Shown here: in pieces, positions 38,647 to 49,735 of the stretch | Position numbering within the stretch: the first letter of the stretch is position 1 | Layout: each line of letters begins with the position of its first letter | Assembly: GCA_033239005.1 (NCBI GenBank) | Contig: BSQZ01000037.1 | Coordinates: 3,919,001-3,983,000 of the forward strand | DNA from: Lamellibrachia satsuma | Taxonomy: Eukaryota; Annelida; Polychaeta; Sabellida; Siboglinidae | Direction: 5' to 3' | Length of the DNA: 64,000 bases | The notes under the pieces: generated by a model | Databases searched by the model: none | Told to the model about the DNA's origin: nothing | What the model saw: the letters and a program-made list of their open reading frames with translations, nothing else | Program-made: the position numbers and the translations under genes

Positions 38647-40184
38647 GGGGCATTCCGTTTCAAATCAACCAAAAAAGAAAATCTTGTTGAACTTTTTTAA
38701 TTCAACCAAAATTGCATCAATTAATCCACAGGCCAATATAACCACAAATGGACTACCTGTTCCCCATTGTATGTAGATAGTAACAGACATACTATAGTTC
38801 CACATCTTTATATTAGTTCTCCCATAATCTGCTACTGAAATTGTGTTTTTATGTGCAGAATTTTTTCATTGACACATATTTCAACAGAAAAGCATGTTAG
38901 AATACAAAGGAATCTTATTTTGATTAATAGTACACCTACATATGTAGGTATATGAAAAGTTTGAAGTTTCTATCTTGATTAGTTTATGAGATACTGATCT
39001 TCAAAGTTGGTATATAGTGAAAAGTTGCCTATATTTAGCTGCCAAAAATTTTTTTTGGCCATGGCGCTAAATTCCAATTCATTTTTTATATAAAAAGCAG
39101 GTACAATGTCTATGTAGCACACCATATTTGGATTCTCTATTCAAATAACTATAATTATGTTAATAAACATATTTCAAATAGACATATTTTTTGTTTGATC
39201 TAATCAATAGATCACAACATAATATCAAATCCTATAGCTGGTTTCACTACCTATTCCATCTCTAGTAAGACAATTATGTAAACATTGTTATCAAATGCAA
39301 AAAACCTTCTGAATACATAGTTCTAGATTATATGTACCTGAGTCATTCCATGTGAAATCAACCAATTGTCAAAAAGTTCATGTCTCAGAATTAACTTGAA
39401 TTTTACCCAATGACTAACGCCCTAGTATAATGTGAACAACGGGTAAGGACCCAAAATCGTACCCATTATTTTGTACACGTTTTTATGTGCCTCTAACTGG
39501 AGAAATTTTCAAGCTATGTATCTGAAATTTTTTGAAAATTTTTATATATTGGTACGGATTGTGAATGCAAAATTCTTGAATGAGAGAGGGGAGGACTGAG
39601 AGAAGGAACTCTATGTAAAATTTTATTTATGCAATTCCATAGCTGACTATTATTATTATTATAGAATTTTTGGCTTCTAAATACAGGCCACATTTCACAA
39701 TATACCAACTATGGAAATCAGTATCTCATAAACTAATCAAGTTTGAAACTTCAATCATCTCATATACTTACATATGTAGGTATACTAAAATAAGATTAAT
39801 TTGTGTTCTAACATGCTTTAATGTATAAAATCACTCGTTGGCTTAATTTTGCACATTTAAACATACAACTTTAATGACAGATTTTTTGAGAACTAATATA
39901 CAGATGTGGAACTATAGTATGTTAATATCTACATATATCGGAGAATAAACAGGCCAAATCTTTGAGTTACTTGTAGTTTAATAGAACAAGAAACCTTCAT
40001 GATTTCCGAATTGTCAAAAACGACAGAATCCGCCAAATTTGAAAAGGTCATGACCCAGAAATTATTCGAGCTACAGCCCTTGGTTTGACATGTCTGGTTA
40101 TATTGACATGTGGATTAATTGGTATTTTTTATAAAAAAATATGAATGCAACATGCCTTGGTTGATCTGAGACTGAATGCTCCGT
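38647..40184. mobile_element. Large fold-back (inverted-repeat) element, ~1.5 kb
   Basis: Terminal inverted repeats: GGGGCATTCCGTTTCAAATC(AACCAA) at 38647 against TTGGTTGATCTGAGACTGAA(TGCTCCG) at 40158. The internal arms 38787-39048 and 39669-39922 are diverged inverted copies sharing ACATACTATAGTTCCACATC, CACCTACATATGTAGGTATA and TTGATTAGTTTATGAGATAC. A second end-like sequence, GTCATTCCATGTGAAATCAA(CCAA), sits inside at 39352. No transposase frame. TA-rich flanks make the target duplication unclear. Probably a nonautonomous DNA element, perhaps two copies head to head. Confidence 0.75.
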
Positions 40185-40850
40185 ATATATATATATGTAC
40201 AATAAAAATATTATTTTGTTGACATTTGTCTTTTAAAACTTAATAATAGTGTACACCAATACTTTGGTTTAAATTTTATTGTATAATTTGCCTGATGTGT
40301 ATTCTACCATGAATTATAAATCATTTCAGCAGTTTGCACAGGTTTTAAAACATGTGTAGCATTCACTGAAAAACTTCATGATTTTCTGTAATACAAAATC
40401 TACTGTTCAAAGCATTTTACACTTCATCTCCCAGCAGACCTAGTAGAATCTAGCTTTGTTTAATCTTTCCATGTTTTTGAACCAAGATTAAAGTACTAAA
40501 CATTGCCATATTTTTTATGCATTCAAAAAAGCTTTCTTAGTCTAATTTTTGTATTTCCTTTGGCAGTCCAGATTATATATTTATCATAACCACATTGTAC
40601 AAGAAAAGGAATTTATGTTATCAGAATAGTGGGGCAGCTTGTGATGCATGAACATTTTAAATACACGGTAAATATTTACTGTCATTCAAATGTGCTGTAT
40701 GTGTGGAAAAATGCTGTTTTCCCCAGAAAGTGTTGAACGATCACATATTTGTAATGCTATGCTCTTGTATAATCATAACTGTCTGAGAGAGTAAGTGTCT
40801 TGGTTAGTTTACATGCTGCTGTAATGTTATATATTTTCTGAACTTTTAGA
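40185..40850. other. Noncoding AT-rich DNA
   Basis: Nothing recognised. Confidence 0.6.
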
Positions 40851-41131
40851 AACACCTGAAAAATAGCATTAAAACAGACCATGCTCCTGGAATTGTGCAC
40901 GTTCCTATGGCATCAGGTCACAAACCTAGCAAATTGCTGGACAATGTAATGCTTTTTCAACAAGCATCCAGAGATGCAACATTTATGCAGCTAATGGCTG
41001 ACAGTGCCACTATCACAGCAGGTGGCAATGCAAACACAAAGGTCTTATCAGACAGCGTGTCCATCGGTGCTGAGCGATGGGTCCACACACAAGTTGCTAG
41101 GAACAACCAGCAAGCATTGGAGCATTGCTGA
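40850..41131 (+). CDS. Possible terminal exon, unknown protein
   Basis: Open frame running from an acceptor-like TTTTCTGAACTTTTAG (ends 40849) to TGA at 41129-41131. GC content is clearly above the flanks. The reading contains HVPMASGHKPSKLLDNVMLF, RDATFMQLMADSATITAGGN and IGAERWVHTQVARNNQQALE. I do not recognise the family. No partner exon was found upstream, and the opposite strand is also open (40957-41253 and 41097-41438), so a retroelement or DNA-transposon relic is equally possible. Confidence 0.25.
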   Translation, partial: KHLKNSIKTDHAPGIVHVPMASGHKPSKLLDNVMLFQQASRDATFMQLMADSATITAGGNANTKVLSDSVSIGAERWVHTQVARNNQQALEHC

Positions 41132-42681
41132 CTAACCGGAGCCAGGAGGATAACATCACAGCCTGCCAGTCGGGACTGCTCCAGGGAGTCCAGGCACCTG
41201 TCCTTGATAGAGTAATTCTTGGTAGCACCACATCTGTTGTCGGGGCAAGACAATCAACCCAGTTGGCCATCATTCTCTGCACGTTTTTATGACTCCTGTT
41301 TGTTATTTCTAGGTTCTGCGTGGCTTGACTGTATGTGTTGTGTTTACTAGTAGGTGTAGTCCCAGTACTCAGTGGCATTGTTTCATTAACCTCATTTTCC
41401 CGGGTGTGTATGTTTGTTTTTCTCAGATGTTCTTTCACATTTTAGGAGAAAGTTTCTTGCTTGGGACGAGACTACAACCTACCATCTTGGATTAGCTTGT
41501 TTGCTATTAATTTAACACTGCTATTAATTCAACAATCATACGGCAGTAAAAAAAACATTATTTTACACCACCTGCAATTCAAGCTTCATTTAATGGATTT
41601 AGTTAATTAAGAGAACAAATAAATTTGACATCACAGACTTAGCTAAAATCCTGATGTGTATGTAGATAAAATATATTATGTACTATTTCAAATATGGACA
41701 GAAAATGTTAATTAATGTTTCATTTATGTAAAAAATGTAAACCATGATGACATTATGCCCTATTAAAAGCACAACACTTGTCCTTTTTAAAGACAAAGAA
41801 AATAAAAATAATAAATAATAGTGACTGAAAAATATGTGCTTTTCGTATGGCACATCCACCAGATGGCAGCAGCTGTTAAAGATAAATTTTTTTAATGACA
41901 AAAGATTAAAGATTTACAAAATTAGTACTTACGCAAATTGTAGGGACTCTGTTACAATAATAAACACCATAACATGTGACACCAAAATTAAGAATACATT
42001 AACTTAAATTTCATGTTTACATGGTCATATATTTTACTTCAGAAACCTTCTTCATATTTTGTATGCCAAGCAAATAAATGCGCACTCAACAAGAACTGCC
42101 TAGATGCCACAAGTAATGGAATAAATATTGTAATAAACATCTTGTGTTGAGTAAATATAATTTCCTAGCACTGTAACTGAGTTTCCCACTTGCTATCTCA
42201 TTGATTCTGTCCATTTCATTCACTTGCTCTGTTAGCGTGTAGTGCGGACCAACGCGATCAAAGTAACTAAATCAGGATAATAACCTTAGATGCCACAGTA
42301 AATTTTTTTATGCATTTATTGAATGGAAGCATTTAGCTCGAAACATTACTAATGGTATGTAATTAACTTTGATTTTCTATCATGGACTGATACAATTACA
42401 CAAAATTGGTCATAGTCACCTGTATCATAAATATTATATTCCAATACAATATATGAATCAGTATACTGTAAAATACCTGTGGCAGTGCAAATGGCAAGTC
42501 GGTTTTCTGTTCATGTGAAATCTGTTTACTGTTTACATTTGCATTATTATCATTGTACACATCCTTTCTGCAATGATTTTAAAATATGATGCAACTAACA
42601 TGGCAATGGTCAGTCATATTTTACAATATTACACAATCAAACAGCTCCACTAGGTCAAATATATCACAACTCTATCTGGTC
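41132..42681. other. Noncoding
   Basis: AT-rich. No element recognised. Confidence 0.5.
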
Positions 42682-43032
42682 CTAATTATAGAACGTTAAA
42701 TGTAAGCAGCAATCGTCAAGATAGAATGGCCTCTCGGCAGGCCACAGTCCCACAGAGGTGACAGACTTTGAAATGCAAGGACAACAGAAGTGCTGCCAAT
42801 AATTCCAAGAATCGAGATGGAAAGCCACTATTCTGCATTGGCCTACACCCCCCAGATCAATACATACACACCAAATAGACGTCTCAACTGCTTCGCTGAT
42901 CATAAAGGCCGACAAAAACGCAATGCCAAGTACAAGTCGGAATAATGAAACTACTTCTGCGACAAATTCGATCTTGGCTACTCGGTAAATTTCTGTGCGA
43001 AATTTACATCCCCGAATGAACGTGGCCAACAC
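42682..43032 (-). other. GC-elevated ORF island, unassigned
   Basis: 116-codon minus-strand frame in a block of higher GC than its surroundings. It has a hydrophobic segment VSLFRLVLGIAFLSAFMI and several Cys. Not recognised, no clear splice sites, and it could be a relic of a repeat. Recorded because composition sets it apart. Confidence 0.2.
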
Positions 43033-44804
43033 TCATCAGTGAAACGGAGGCAAGTAGGTGATGGTTTTGATGGATTTGTAATGTACTGGCACTGATACCT
43101 GGTCAGTCTAATTTTTTATAAATGTAATCGGCTAAATTATTATAAAGTATCACTGTATGTAAATTTCTAGAATGGAACTGTTACTGCAAATCAATATCCA
43201 ACGAAACCTTCATAGAAATTTCCATGTTTTCAATTTTTACATACATATCATTATGTATAGCGCTAACAGCCTTATTCCAACTACAAGTGTCATATTATAA
43301 TCATGTGCAATTATCAGCACTTGATCAGTAACTTGCGTCCATGGCTACGATCATGATGTAATAATTATTGTAAACCTTGTTGCTAATTATGTAATTTGTG
43401 TTGTTTTTATTTGGTAAATATTATGCTGTAGCTTGTCTTAAACCTAAATCCATACCTATGTACTTTCTATTCCTGCTAATTGGCTGAAAGTGAACCATCA
43501 TAACCATGCCACTTAGTACAGTACAATGCAGAGTAAGACACTGTGAACCATTTGTGTTTTGGCCCATGGCCAATTACTGAATGGACAGTACTTCCTGCAG
43601 CATATTCCTCTGTGCAAACTCATCGGAACTTACAGAAACAATATTATTTCAATAATATTTGTTGTTTGTATGCAACAAACATTATTCACATTACATTTAT
43701 GTTAGACTGGAGTTGTTTTCATTAATTTGGAGCATTTCTTAGTTATCATAGGAATAGCTGGCACCAAGGTTGGGATCAGTTAGATAACCTTTAGCAACTG
43801 AAACACCCTACAGTGACCATCACCTTTGTATATTAAATAGAAGAGGTCTGAATAGTTATAATGGAACGTCATGAGGTAGTCGAGTTTGGTTCAAATTCTA
43901 GTCGAGTTTGGTTCAAATTCTGGTGACCTGTATCTCTCAAACAAGGTGTGAGATTGTCTTTAACTTCAGATATTAATCTTGGTTCATGAATATAAGAGTA
44001 ATAAAAATATAATGGTGTCATGTTAATTCTTGATTGATTTGATGATAATTGCCACAATTTAACTGAGATGATTTCTATTTCAATTACAATTTAGAGTAGA
44101 ATGATTCAGTTAATAATTTTTTTTATTACAACTTCAATTTGTTCCAACAATGACTATTGACATTGATCATAACTATGGACAGATGGGACAGCAGTTGCAG
44201 TAAGGGTACTGACATGTTTTGGCATCATCTGTGCAACCTCACCAAACAGAAACACAAAACACATAATAGCCCCCATCAATGTGAAATTCACATGGACAGG
44301 CTATATGTGATTGTGAAAGGTTGGACACATGAGCCAGTCACATATCTTAATTACTACACCAACTACACTAATAACATATTATATGCATTCATAATAAAGA
44401 ACCTGAAGCATGCAATACTACCTTATCTACAACAAACTTTATTGGTAAACAAAACAACAACACAACACAACAAAATGTACACAAATCATAAAATAAAACA
44501 TGTAGCAGCACTGTAAACCATAATTTTTTTGTGGATTTACAGTTCAGCACAAATGTATTATCAAATTGTTCGCACATATGTAGACATTACAAATGTTGGT
44601 GTTCGGTAAACTAGCCGAGAAGCGCACACCTCATGAGCGAGCCACATCTCATCACAACAAAACTTGACTAGACTACAACATAACAGAAAAGTTCATGCAA
44701 TGTCAACACAACAGTGAAACCGAGAAGAATCCAGAAGCTGCATTTGGCAGTGCAGTGTTGCAGCGTGCGGTCTTCCGTGCAGGCAGTGGTGATGAAACTC
44801 TTAC
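43033..44804. other. Noncoding
   Basis: GTCGAGTTTGGTTCAAATTC occurs twice in tandem at 43880-43919. Otherwise nothing; could be intron of the gene whose exon lies at 44805. Confidence 0.5.
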
Positions 44805-44924
44805 CTTTTTGTACACGAACAGATGAGGGTTCTCATCTTCGTCCTCTTTTGATGGCTGCGACGACTGTTCGCCATTGGTTTTGGATGCAGAGGAATCCGA
44901 CCGCTTATTGTAACGGTGTGCCAT
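44805..44924 (-). CDS. Candidate first coding exon of unidentified gene
   Basis: An ATG (44924-44922) opens exactly 40 codons ending at AAAAAG|GTAAGAG, a textbook donor in phase 0. The peptide is MAHRYNKRSDSSASKTNGEQ then SSQPSKEDEDENPHLFVYKK: low-complexity, Ser- and acid-rich, typical of the disordered N-terminus of a nuclear or cytosolic protein. A CpG-rich promoter-like block lies 0.45-0.8 kb upstream. I do not recognise the protein and found no second exon downstream on this strand within the window, so it may continue across a long intron or be spurious. Confidence 0.4.
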
Positions 44925-45325
44925 TGGGCAGGATTCATAAAGAACACTCAAGCTCCAAACCAGCATGTGCAGTAAACAGAGACGTATAGCTGAGCCCGGT
45001 CGTGCGTCACGCGTATTCTGATTGCAGTGTGGCCGATGTAGCAACACTTAAAGAAGACAATACTACAACACAGGTTCCTGAATGGCTAATCAATCCTGCC
45101 GCCAGGTAGCAATATAATACCCCCGTCATCTAATGTCTACCAATGGGACGCAGCTATCTACACTACTGCCAGCAGACATTTATTTCACAATTGCACGATC
45201 CAGCTATCAGCAATGTCGTACAAACAAATCTAGGATGATCAGACGAGATGTAGGAATATATATTTTTTGCCTGCGAGAATCCACCATCCGACTTGGTAAA
45301 GTAATTAGATAACCAGGTCGCGGGC

Positions 45326-45348
45326 ATTCTATTCTATTCTATTCCAAG
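45326..45348. repeat. (ATTCT)n pentanucleotide repeat
   Basis: GCATTCTATTCTATTCTATT CC; four units. Confidence 0.9.
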
Positions 45349-45379
45349 TGATGAACCAATTACATAGTCACTCCGGTCT

Positions 45380-45725
45380 CGGTAGCTACAAGCGACGTCG
45401 ACGAGCTCAAACCTAAAACGGCCGTCACGAATTTTGCAGCGGGGACTGCGTCTGAATTTATCTCCAATGTCCACGGTTCAACGGCATCTGAACGTTACCG
45501 ATCAAACGCAATGAGGATACATTACACTTCAAATCGCATGAACAGTTCTCCAATTTGCGCTCGTTGCTTCCGATCCTAGAAGCTGATCGGCCGGTCTGGG
45601 CGCCGCGGGGAACGAACGTCTGTCAGCCGCGCGCCGAGTCATCACAGGCACTCACTCGCGAGATTTATATTTCCATACCTGTGAAATATCTCGCACGATA
45701 TCTACAGATTGTAACGTCACAACCA
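45380..45725. promoter_or_regulatory. CpG-rich promoter-like block
   Basis: The highest CpG density in the window: GCGACGTCGACGAGC, GATCGGCCGGTCTGGGCGCC, CAGCCGCGCGCCGAG, CACTCGCGAGATTT, CTCGCACGATATC. The surroundings are AT-rich and CpG-poor. CTCGCGAGA resembles the vertebrate TCTCGCGAGA promoter element, and GTAACGTCAC resembles a CRE. It fits a promoter for the minus-strand exon at 44805-44924, or a divergent one. Confidence 0.45.
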
Positions 45726-47529
45726 GCGACATATAACGACTAGTGTGAGTGCCTCGTCGGTGTTGGATAATAAATTCAGCCGCATCCCACATCCCTCTGC
45801 CATGTTGACGAAGAGCGACCTATACGTCTGGATTTAGCCAATCAACGACGAGGATTCGCTGGACAAGAAATCCACAACTTGCTTCCTTCCATATTCACAC
45901 AACACGACATAACTATTTCGCGGCCTGTGGTGGGGGGTTTCATAACAAACACACGTTGTTGTGTCGTGAAATAAAATAACAATAATTATATAAATACTAT
46001 TATATAAAACACTAATTATATAAAAAATATTATCAATGCCACAAACTAAAGTTAATACCATTTTAGTTACCAATAATGTAGCCAAAAATAATGGAAAATA
46101 ACTTAGTTGCATTAACACAAGTCATGTTATTTAACGATCAAGTGTTACATATATAATAGTACAGAAAATAAAAATGAATTAAATTTCCCATTCCTATTAT
46201 GCATAAATGATTTTAACATAGCTGCATTTGTATTCTATGCTGACTGATAGTGACATATTATATGCATTTGTATTTGTAACAGTAACATATTATACACATT
46301 TATAATTTGGAAAAAAAATAATCTAGAATCTACTAGAAATTATATATAGAGATAAATGAGGCTACATATACATTGCATAAATCATGTTAAGTATGTGTAA
46401 CTGTTTATCTACAGCACATCTAAGTCAGAGTACTAGATTTTCGCACGTTTTGCCCACTTTCCAACCTAACCTTGTATTAGAAACAGTACTACAATATAAC
46501 AGAAACACACTCACATGCTTTCCAAAATATCTCTCTTAGATATACTACAGCTGTCATGTAAATGATATGCAGCTCAGCTAAATAGCTGAGCTACGTACTT
46601 TGTGTGCATAATCTCCAATGTGCTTATCTCCAAAACTGCACGTTCAGTGTTGAACATCTGCAGTTAGTGAACTTAAGTCATGGCTACTGTATTTCATAAT
46701 CTACATCAATATTAAATAGTTATGGTGAAGTAAAATATCAACTATTTTGGTGACTTTCAGACAAATATGATTATCATAGCACATAAAAATCTTATTTCTA
46801 TCATCAACACATTCTGCATGTCACTGAATATTAGAATCATGACAAAAGGACTGTCACTAAAACAGTCTTCCCAGAGAATTTAGAAATTTACTACAGCCAA
46901 GTTAATCATAATTAAGGACCACAGTGGAAATAAGTATTGTTACATTTCTGTGCTATCATCAGCAGAATCTGAGTGTTTTATACAGTAACTGAACATTATG
47001 AGTGGATTCAACCAAAATAAATACATACATACAATTGTTATGTATGCATTAAACTGAATGAAAGCAGTGTGAAGTCATGTATCAGTAATAACTTAGCCAG
47101 TGAGAATAAAGTAGTGAATATTAGAAAGAAATTTCTTATCTGTGCTATTCCAGGCATTAAACGAACACACTGTCTATGTATGTAGTATCAGGATATAATC
47201 AACTAACACGACTTTACAATATACAAACACAGTCTCATCCGTGATGGAGTTATTTATGTGTGCACTTATCAAGAGACGGAGCAACCCCAGTCCTGATAGT
47301 CACATGGTGTCCAGAGGAAAGATAGATAAAGCACATGTGAAAACATGGTCCTCCATTTTAGAGAAAGTGTAAGCACATCAATTGTATCCTATTATATAAT
47401 ATGGAGTTACGGAAACCAGTTAATTAGTTGAAAAAATCTATGATGTCGCTGGAAACAACAAACAAACTGTAAAGAAGTAGTTTTGTGTGTAAACATTCCT
47501 TAATACAAGTGTTTAACAATTACTTTATG
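45726..47529. other. Noncoding AT-rich DNA
   Basis: No gene or element recognised. Confidence 0.6.
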
Positions 47530-48542
47530 GTGGTGACTCAACATAGGGGACCATGAGCATTACATTGGAAATAAGTGTGACACAACGTAGGGGACCATGA
47601 GGATCACATCGGAACAAAGTGTGACACAACATAGGGGACCATGAGGATTACACTGGAAATTAATGTCACACAACATAGGGGACCATGAGGATCACATCGG
47701 AAATAAGTGTGACACAACATAGGGGACCATGAGGATCACATCGGAACTAAGTGTGACACAACATAGGGGACCATGAGGATCACATCGGAACTAAGTATGA
47801 CACAACAAAGGGGACCATGAGAATTACACTGGAAATTAGTGTGACACAACATAGGGGACCATGAGGATCACATCAGAAATAAGTGTGATACAACATAGGG
47901 GACCATGAGGATCACAGTGGAAATAAGTGTGACACAACATAGGGGACCATGAGGATCACATCGGAACTAAGTGTGACACAACATAGGGGACCATGAGGAT
48001 CACAGTGGAAATAAGTGTGACACAACATAGGGGACCACGAGGATCACATCGGAACTAAGTGTGACACAACATAGGGGACCATGAGGATCACAGTGGAAAT
48101 AAGTGTGACACAACATAGGGGACCATGAGGATCACAGTAGAAATAAGTGTGACACAACATAGGGGACCATGAGGATTACACTGGAAATTAGTGTGACACA
48201 ACATAGGGGACCATGAGAATCACATCAGAAATAAGTGTGATACAACATAGGGGACCATGAGGATCACAGTGGAAATGTGTGACACAACATAGGGGACCAT
48301 GAGAATCACATCAGAAATAAGTGTGATACAACATAGGGGACCATGAGGATCACAGTGGAAATGTGTGACACAACATAGGGGACCATGAGGATCACATCGG
48401 AACTAAGTGTGACACAACATAGGGGACCATGAGGATCACAGTGGAAATAAGTGTGACACAACATAGGGGACCATGAGGATCACAGTAGAAATAAGTGTGA
48501 CACAACATAGGGGACCATGAGGATCACATCGGAACTAAGTGT
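47530..48542. repeat. 44-bp minisatellite, ~23 copies
   Basis: Unit GTGTGACACAACATAGGGGA plus CCATGAGGATCACATCGGAACTAA-type ending. Variants in the last third (CATCGGAACTAA, CAGTGGAAATAA, CACTGGAAATTA, CATCAGAAATAA) recur in groups; two units are 40 bp. Confidence 0.97.
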
Positions 48543-49583
48543 ACCTTGGTGTGCTTTGATGTGTTATCCTCAGTATTATTGGATTTATACAACACTGTTT
48601 CTTTACTGTTTCTCATGTTTTCAATTCTACTAAATAAACTCAATCAATCAACATTTGAAATTTATTTCACAATGTCAACATCGTATTTTGTTCAACACAA
48701 AGAAATATAATTTTAGTGCATGTAAAAATAACATTAACTGGTAATTCTATATTGTTAAAAAAACAATGGCAGTTTAATATTGGAATAAGCAAAACAATTA
48801 ACAATAAAGTGTGACAGATTTTAATTATAAACACATGTATATACTATAACATGAACCTCAATGAAACATTCTTGAATAACGTAATGCCACAATGAACAGA
48901 ATTCTCGTACAGACAAACCAATTAAATTTTCCACAACAGATGTATGGGTAGCCATGGTATTTGTTGATGCTGTTATTATTTTATATGCATCATATATTCA
49001 TATTTTTCATATTCATTTACCATGGTAATATGTATTAATAAAACTGTTACATAGGGTCAAATAAATTCATTCTTCTTCATGGCTAAGCATTAATTATTCT
49101 AGCATATCAATCAATGTAAAGCATCCAACAAATGTGTAAATAATATAACATATGTAAATTATATAAAATAAATCGAGCAGTTAATTCAATGCACTGTTTC
49201 TATTCTATGCATTTTTATAAGCAACACGGTGTCATGTTTAACAATGATCTGTCATTCTTGCTCCGTTGTTATGGCATAGAGTGGCGTTCAGAGCTGCTTC
49301 CGGTCGCTCACATTAGATGTGTCGAGCAGGCAGTGTGTACAACAGCAATGCCAGTATATGGATGGAGTCCTGTCAAAACATGGTTATCACGGCTCCATCC
49401 AAGCATCAGAAACTTCTTAAAACATGTCAAATTTAATTTCTCCACTTGTCTATTTTCACAACCACCTGGCCTATAGTGCATTGTGCTCTCTGCAGTTCTG
49501 CTACATTGACTCTGCGTGTATGTAACTATGGCAACAATGGACAGTCAGCTTCCAGGGCGCAGGGGTTGAAGGGTGGGGATGGA
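48543..49583. other. Noncoding, includes presumed phnW 3' UTR
   Basis: ACTAAATAAACTCAATCAATC at 48629-48650 resembles a retroelement tail. A 95-codon + frame at 49189-49476 (contains GIEWRSELLPVAHIRCVEQA) has no recognised family. The phnW 3' UTR would occupy the right end. Confidence 0.45.
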
Positions 49584-49735
49584 TCAATTGTCGACTGGGA
49601 CCTTTATGCCCATGTCCTGACACACCACCTCCACAATGTCCAGCAGACTCGTCATGTCATATGGGAATAAGTGGCCTATGTTGCCAATCCTGAAGCAGTC
49701 GGCATTCAGCACCTTGCCTGGGTAGATCACCATAC
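49584..49735 (-). CDS. phnW: phnW exon 8: C-terminus and stop
   Basis: Acceptor TTGTTTAG opens an exon that completes the Gly codon of exon 7 and encodes [20 protein letters not shown], then [14 protein letters not shown] and onward to VPVDN and TGA (49586-49584). Arg383 in FRIGNIG aligns with the substrate-binding arginine of the family. The match in phase and family motif across a 6.3-kb intron ties it firmly to exon 7. A variant polyadenylation hexamer ATTAAA sits on the minus strand at 49437-49432, about 147 nt after the stop. Confidence 0.93.

Noticed and set aside
43867..43935. tRNA-like GGTTCAAATTC motif occurring twice
   Set aside because: No A box or cloverleaf pairing around it; just a 28-bp tandem duplication.
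47530..48542. CRISPR-like 44-bp repeats
   Set aside because: Continuous tandem units; apparent spacers are the same few variants.
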